Below, piece by piece: positions 60,055 to 64,000 of a stretch of 64,000 bases of DNA (position 1 is the stretch's first letter; the number at the start of each line of letters is the position of its first letter). Source of the DNA: JTS-RE37 sp041744575. Its GTDB lineage: Bacteria > Bacteroidota > Bacteroidia > Flavobacteriales > Flavobacteriaceae. Made by a program: the position numbers and the translations under genes. The stretch lies in contig JBGTKP010000057.1 of the NCBI GenBank assembly GCA_041744575.1, positions 38,260 to 102,259 of the forward strand, read 5' to 3'. The notes beneath the pieces are model-generated. The model was not told the origin of the DNA and made no database searches. It worked only from the letters and a program-made list of their open reading frames with translations.

Positions 60055-62273
60055 ATTGCCCTTTATCATATCAACGAGTTAAAGCCTGGCGTTTCGTTTT
60101 GGCTTTTCTGTGCGTGGCATATACCGCCTCGTCGCAGGATTCGCTACTCCTTACTAAAACTGTGGATTCCTTCATCAATGACAGCCGGGCCTTTCGAAAC
60201 CAGAACAAAATAGAACTTTCCCTCGAAGCCCTGGACAAAGCGGCCGCCCTGGCAGAGGAGAATGAGAATGAGAAAGCCCTGGTTGATTGTTATCACAATT
60301 TTGCCATCCTCAACCTCGGCCTGGACAAGCGCGAACAATGTCTTTTCTACTGGGAACGAGCCTCAGTCCTCCTCAACCAGCTCGAATATCCGTATGGGCA
60401 TGCCATTCATAAATACATAGAAGCCCTACTCCTTTTTGGAAACGACAATAAATACCAATCCCTCTTTGTGCTCAATGAGGCGAAACAACTCAGCAATGAC
60501 CGGAACCTGCTCAACAATATCCTGTTGCTGGAAGGCACTATCTACAGTGCAATTGAAAAATATGACAGTGCCAGCCTGAACTTTAACTCGCTGGTAGTCA
60601 ATACGGATATTTATGAAAAGGATTATCTGGCTGCCAAAGCCTATTTGGGGCTATCGAGCTTACAGATGGATCAGGGATTGTACAATGAGAGTATAGAAAG
60701 TAGTAAAAGCGCCCTGGCGCTGGCCAATTCCGCTCATTTTGCCCGCGAAGTCATTCAGGCACATGAAATGCTTGGCAGGAGTTATGAAAAAATTGATCAG
60801 TACGATCTTGCCCTGGAACACAGCCGCAGACTCCTGAGGGTGAAGGACTCCGTTTTCACTCTGGAAAAACTGAAGACCGAGGCCAGGACGGCTGACAAGA
60901 TTCAGTTTGATATGATGACCGAAACCATCGGCAAACAGGATCAGACCATAGAAGAATTGAATGTGAATGTCAACCGTTCCGAAATTACAGCCATCCTGAC
61001 TTCTGCTTTCCTGACCATTATATCATTGCTGGCTGTTTCACTTTACCGCAATAATCAGATCAAACTAAAAACGAATGATCTTTTACAAACCAAGAACCGG
61101 GAATTGCAGGCAGCAAGGGACGCAGCGGTTCAGGCCATGGAAGCGAAAACCAACTTTCTGTCTACGGTAAGCCATGAACTCAGGACACCGCTTTATGCCG
61201 TTACCGGATTGACACACCTGCTGCTTGAGGAGAATCCGAACGACGATCAGAAAGAACATTTAAAATCACTGAAATTTTCTGGGGATTATTTGTTGAATTT
61301 CATCAATGATATCCTGCAGATCAACAAAATAGAAGCTGACAAACTGGAGCCGCTCACCATCGAATTCCATCTGAAAAAAGTGCTGAGCGATGTGATTAAT
61401 TCACTACAGCAGAGTGCCAGGGAAAATAAAACATCCATCATCCTGGAATACGACCCATCAATTCCCGGGAATCTGATGGGAGATCCTTTAAAACTCTCTC
61501 AGATATTCATGAACCTTGTCGGGAACGCGCTGAAGTTTACCCGTAAAGGGGAAGTGCACGTTATTGCAAGATTAATGAAGAAAGAGGAAGAGGACGTCAC
61601 ACTTTATCTCGAAGTAAAAGACAATGGCATAGGGATCGCAAAAGAGCAGCAGGAAAATATTTTTGACAGTTTTGAACAGGGATCGGTCCAGATCAACCGG
61701 GAATATGGAGGTACCGGTCTGGGACTAACCATTGTCAAAAGCCTGCTGGGGCTTTTCGGAAGCAAGATCCACCTCCAGAGTGAACTTGGGAAAGGCAGCT
61801 CCTTTTTCTTCGACCTCAACCTGAAAAGCAAGGACAGCCTCATGGATGATATCCCATTTGAAATGACCACCAAAGACTATGACCTTTCAGGGCTCTTTCT
61901 TCTTGTGGTGGAGGACAACAAGATCAATCAGATAATCACCAAGAAAATGCTTGGCAAAAAAGACATCCAATGCGATATCGCCAACAATGGGACCGAAGCA
62001 GTTGACCTTGCCAGAAAGAATTCCTATGATGGTATTTTAATGGACATACATATGCCGGGTATCAGCGGGGTGGAGGCGACCATTCAGATCCGAAAGTTTG
62101 ACAAGCATACTCCTATTATTGCCCTTACCGCGATTTCCCTGGACGACAGCCTTGAGAATTTCTTTGCAGCAGGCTGTAATGATGTTGTTACCAAACCTTT
62201 TAAACCGGAACTTTTCTACCTCAAAATAGGAGAAAATATCCTGGAGCACAAGTTAAATAAGTCGGTTTCATAA
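60051..62273 (+). CDS. TPR-sensor hybrid histidine kinase
   Basis: A 740-residue protein. A TTG start at 60051 overlaps the gap stop (TTGA) and gives a signal peptide ending near AYTASSQ; no earlier ATG is usable. Order: periplasmic TPR-like helices (about 30-280), a membrane helix (about 313-334), a coiled coil, HisKA (about 365-430, TVSHELRTPLYAV), HATPase (about 475-590, NLVGNALKFTRKG, DNGIGIAKEQQENIF, GGTGLGLTIVKSL) and a C-terminal receiver (about 610-730, VVEDNKIN, LMDIHMPGISG, TALTAIS, TKPF). No HPt domain or DNA-binding output is attached, so it must relay to another protein. Confidence 0.9.
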   Translation: MNCPLSYQRVKAWRFVLAFLCVAYTASSQDSLLLTKTVDSFINDSRAFRNQNKIELSLEALDKAAALAEENENEKALVDCYHNFAILNLGLDKREQCLFYWERASVLLNQLEYPYGHAIHKYIEALLLFGNDNKYQSLFVLNEAKQLSNDRNLLNNILLLEGTIYSAIEKYDSASLNFNSLVVNTDIYEKDYLAAKAYLGLSSLQMDQGLYNESIESSKSALALANSAHFAREVIQAHEMLGRSYEKIDQYDLALEHSRRLLRVKDSVFTLEKLKTEARTADKIQFDMMTETIGKQDQTIEELNVNVNRSEITAILTSAFLTIISLLAVSLYRNNQIKLKTNDLLQTKNRELQAARDAAVQAMEAKTNFLSTVSHELRTPLYAVTGLTHLLLEENPNDDQKEHLKSLKFSGDYLLNFINDILQINKIEADKLEPLTIEFHLKKVLSDVINSLQQSARENKTSIILEYDPSIPGNLMGDPLKLSQIFMNLVGNALKFTRKGEVHVIARLMKKEEEDVTLYLEVKDNGIGIAKEQQENIFDSFEQGSVQINREYGGTGLGLTIVKSLLGLFGSKIHLQSELGKGSSFFFDLNLKSKDSLMDDIPFEMTTKDYDLSGLFLLVVEDNKINQIITKKMLGKKDIQCDIANNGTEAVDLARKNSYDGILMDIHMPGISGVEATIQIRKFDKHTPIIALTAISLDDSLENFFAAGCNDVVTKPFKPELFYLKIGENILEHKLNKSVS

Positions 62274-63269
62274 CATCCCCTCCAACCACTTTTTAAATTT
62301 CTCCAGGTCATTGCCCAGAAATCTGTGCCGGACCCGGATATAGAAAATTTCGCCCGGAAGTTTTCCTTTGAGCCTCATAAAATCCTTTTCTGTGGTCAGA
62401 ATGTACTTGCGCCCGGCAAGCCGGGATAATTCAGCCTTTGTAAACCTATGGTGGTCCCCGAAATTCATATGAAAGGATGATATGCCCTGTTGCTGAAGAA
62501 AGCCGAGTAGCGGGCCCGGATCCGCAATGCCGGTTACAAGAGTAACATCTTTATTGGTGAACCAGTGAAGGGGTCTGGAACCCGAGGTGCCCGTCAGCTG
62601 AAGGTCGTACTCCAGGGTCGCAAACAATACTTGCTGGTGCCTTTCAGCGTTCAGTTTGCCAAGAATCAGCCGGCGTTCCTCATGAAGATCTGAAGGGCAT
62701 TTGGTAACTACAATGAGGTCTGCACGCTTCGCCTGATCCCGGCAGTCTCTTAATGTCCCGGTAGGCAAATACCAGTCGTCGCAATAGAGGTTATGGCAGG
62801 CGGTCAGGAGGATGGTACGCCTGGGTTTTACCTTCCTGTGCTGAAAACCATCGTCAAGAAGGATAAGATCCGGGTTTACATTTGCCTCAAGATGACTGAT
62901 GCCCCTGCGACGGTTGCCATCAACTGCGACAGATACTCCCGGGAAGGCCAAAGCCAGTTGTAGTGGCTCATCCCCTGCTTCCAGTGCTGTCGATCCCGGG
63001 GTGACCAATCTGTAGCCCCGCGTGGTACGTCCGTAACCCCGACTGAGGACCGCCAATTTTTGAGTGGGTTCCAACAGGGTAAGCAACAGAGCAATCATTG
63101 GTGTTTTACCTGTACCCCCGACACTGAGATTCCCCACGCACAGGGTTGGGGTGTTAAAAGTCCTTGAGGACAATAGTCCAATATCATAGAAGCGATTGCG
63201 AAGACACACAATCGCAGCATACACCAGTGAGAACGGAAAGGCTATTTTTCTAAGCAGTAGCATCACCAA
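62268..63269 (-). CDS. lpxK: Tetraacyldisaccharide 4'-kinase
   Basis: A 333-residue kinase that phosphorylates the lipid A precursor. The P-loop is in VGNLSVGGTGKTPM, and ILLDDGFQHRKVKPRRTILL is the conserved DDGFQH motif. An N-terminal membrane helix (about 1-25) anchors it. A second Met two codons in is an equally good start. The stop overlaps the end of the convergent hybrid kinase gene by 6 bases. A MITE-like repeat lies 15 bases upstream of the start. Confidence 0.95.
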   Translation of the reverse strand: MVMLLLRKIAFPFSLVYAAIVCLRNRFYDIGLLSSRTFNTPTLCVGNLSVGGTGKTPMIALLLTLLEPTQKLAVLSRGYGRTTRGYRLVTPGSTALEAGDEPLQLALAFPGVSVAVDGNRRRGISHLEANVNPDLILLDDGFQHRKVKPRRTILLTACHNLYCDDWYLPTGTLRDCRDQAKRADLIVVTKCPSDLHEERRLILGKLNAERHQQVLFATLEYDLQLTGTSGSRPLHWFTNKDVTLVTGIADPGPLLGFLQQQGISSFHMNFGDHHRFTKAELSRLAGRKYILTTEKDFMRLKGKLPGEIFYIRVRHRFLGNDLEKFKKWLEGML

Positions 63270-63284
63270 CGAAAATATAATATT

Positions 63285-63439
63285 TTAACGTGAATAAGGG
63301 ATAAGCCAATAAAACAGGATTTTTCTTTTCCCCATCCCTAAAAGGGAGGAAAAATCCTATAAAAACAGCACTGACAGAGAAAATTATTGCCCTTTAGGGT
63401 GAGGGAAAGAGATTTTTAGACTTTAAAAGCTTCACCGTA
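63285..63439 (+). repeat. MITE-like repeat, copy 3
   Basis: About 155 bases with an intact left end TTAACGTGAATAAGGG and a damaged right end (TTCACCGTATGCAAATG in place of TTCACCGTTATTCACG). The stem GGATTTTTC/GAAAAATCC is perfect. It sits directly upstream of lpxK and must contain or displace the lpxK promoter. Confidence 0.9.
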
Positions 63440-63520
63440 TGCAAATGCAAATCATTCATCAAGACCTTTTAGATGGAAATAAAGGGCAATTTTACTTCGT
63501 GTCAAAAATAAAAAGAGCAA

Positions 63521-63647
63521 AGGCTCCTCCCTTTTTTTCAAAGGGAGGTGGCTTCGCGTCAGCGAAGACGGAGGGATAAATAGTTTATCCCTTCAATCTC
63601 CCCGTCCGCCATGGCAGACACCCCCTTTAAAAAAAGAGGGGAGCTTT
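63521..63647. repeat. About 125-bp imperfect palindrome
   Basis: The left arm (63523-63580, GCTCCTCCCTTTTTTTCAAA to GGAGGGATAAA) and right arm (63584-63644, TTTATCCC to AAAAAAAGAGGGGAGC) are imperfect inverted repeats meeting at GGATAAA TAG TTTATCC (centre at 63582). Within the left arm a smaller hairpin, CTTCGCGTCAGCGAAG, is present. It lies between MITE copies 3 and 4. No open frame is present, so it looks like a second dispersed intergenic element or a fold-back insertion. Confidence 0.85.
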
Positions 63648-63744
63648 TAAAAATCACATTATTAAGACGAACCAAGCCTTGCCTGCCGAATCCGCCTTTA
63701 GGCAGAGCAGGGAGGAGAAAATTAGAAACAAGTGTAACTTATTA

Positions 63745-63908
63745 TAACGTGAATAAGGGATAAGCCAATGAAACTGGATTTTTCTTTTCCCCATCCCTAA
63801 AAGGGAGGAAAAATCCTATAAAAACAGCACAGACAGAGAAAATTATTGCCCTTTAGGTTAAGGGAAAGAGAATTTTCGACTTTAAAAGCTTCACCGTTAT
63901 TCACGTTA
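63745..63908 (+). repeat. MITE-like repeat, copy 4 (best preserved)
   Basis: 164 bases with both inverted ends intact (TAACGTGAATAA and TTATTCACGTTA). Two nested hairpins are visible: GGATTTTTC (63776-63784) with GAAAAATCC (63808-63816) around CCCTAAAAGGG, and GAAAATT with AATTTTC around CCCTT/AAGGG. No coding capacity. It ends just before the -7 box of the Nif3-like gene. Confidence 0.95.
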
Positions 63909-63911
63909 ATT

Positions 63912-63919
63912 TATCTTTG
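63912..63919 (+). promoter_or_regulatory. -7 box of the Nif3-like gene
   Basis: TATCTTTG fully matches TAnnTTTG and lies 13 bases before the ATG at 63933. The expected -33 position falls inside the end of MITE copy 4, where no TTTG is found, so insertion may have altered the promoter. Confidence 0.5.
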
Positions 63920-63932
63920 CTACCCTTAAAAC

Positions 63933-64000
63933 ATGAGAATGCTGATCAAGGATGTCACGGCGATTCTGGAGGAGCTGGCCCCGCTGGACTATGCAGAATC
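63933..64000 (+). CDS. Nif3-like dinuclear metal centre protein, N-terminal fragment
   Basis: The first 22 residues (MRMLIKDVTAILEELAPLDY) are in the window; the rest runs off the end. The start resembles Nif3/YbgI-family proteins, which begin with a short helix and LAPLxYAES-type sequence. These form hexamers with a dimetal site and act in iron-sulfur or folate metabolism, with no single agreed function. The call rests on a short stretch only. The ATG at 63939 is an alternative start. Confidence 0.6.
   Translation, partial: MRMLIKDVTAILEELAPLDYAE

Overview
This window looks like core chromosome of a member of the Flavobacteriaceae (Bacteroidota). The evidence is the gene content and order (rplK-nusG-secE-tRNA-Trp-tuf-tRNAs-hpf-xerC-rpsU; a DUF2851 gene next to a short PspC gene; ftsH-LUD-cdsA-psd), ribosomal protein THX, TonB-plug and carboxypeptidase-regulatory-like proteins, and promoters of the Bacteroidota type (TTTG, about 19-20 bases, TAnnTTTG) with very few Shine-Dalgarno sequences. 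I see no prophage, transposase gene, CRISPR array or defence island.

Layout. 1-5.1 kb (minus strand): ribosome and translation block with five tRNA genes, EF-Tu, the hibernation factor, XerC and bS21. 5.2-12.3 kb (minus): acyl-CoA dehydrogenase, a helix-hairpin-helix protein, an alanine/sodium symporter, PspC, DUF2851, rhodanese and two thioredoxin-fold proteins. 12.4-13.6 kb (plus): a MarR regulator with a probable operator over its own promoter, then YceI. 13.6-20.5 kb (plus): a complete trp operon (trpE-G-D-C-F-B-A) behind a leader peptide with three consecutive Trp codons and a strong intrinsic terminator, followed by an M20 peptidase. 22-30.7 kb (mostly minus): TonB-plug protein, a UDG-superfamily protein, pyruvate carboxylase, THX, a lipoprotein, YaaA, a RluA-family synthase and a PASTA protein. 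30.9-36.6 kb (plus): ddl, coaD, a PAS kinase with its receiver protein and an M14 carboxypeptidase. 36.6-43.9 kb: NUDIX and pyrE head to head, an SRPBCC protein, birA, then rsfS-ftsH-LUD-cdsA-psd-ACBP. 43.9-53 kb: creatininase-like protein, a two-component pair, a decayed outer-membrane gene, valS, DUF1573 and a two-lobed aspartyl protease with a PDZ domain. 53-64 kb: aminotransferase, murB, two sigma-factor genes with an anti-sigma factor and a small Cys-rich membrane protein, lipA, gap, a hybrid kinase, lpxK and the start of a Nif3-like gene.

The most informative non-coding signals are: (i) a strong Shine-Dalgarno in front of rpsU, upstream of a bS21 with Tyr at position 54, which fits autoregulation by anti-SD sequestration; (ii) the trp attenuator, whose leader peptide is predicted to be nearly leaderless; (iii) four copies of an about 165-bp MITE-like repeat with terminal inverted repeats and two nested internal hairpins, all in the same orientation; (iv) a separate about 125-bp imperfect palindrome between two of those copies; (v) the head-to-head NUDIX/pyrE starts, where the pyrE -7 box contains the NUDIX start codon. 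I did not find a clearly new multi-gene system; most of the window is ordinary housekeeping sequence.
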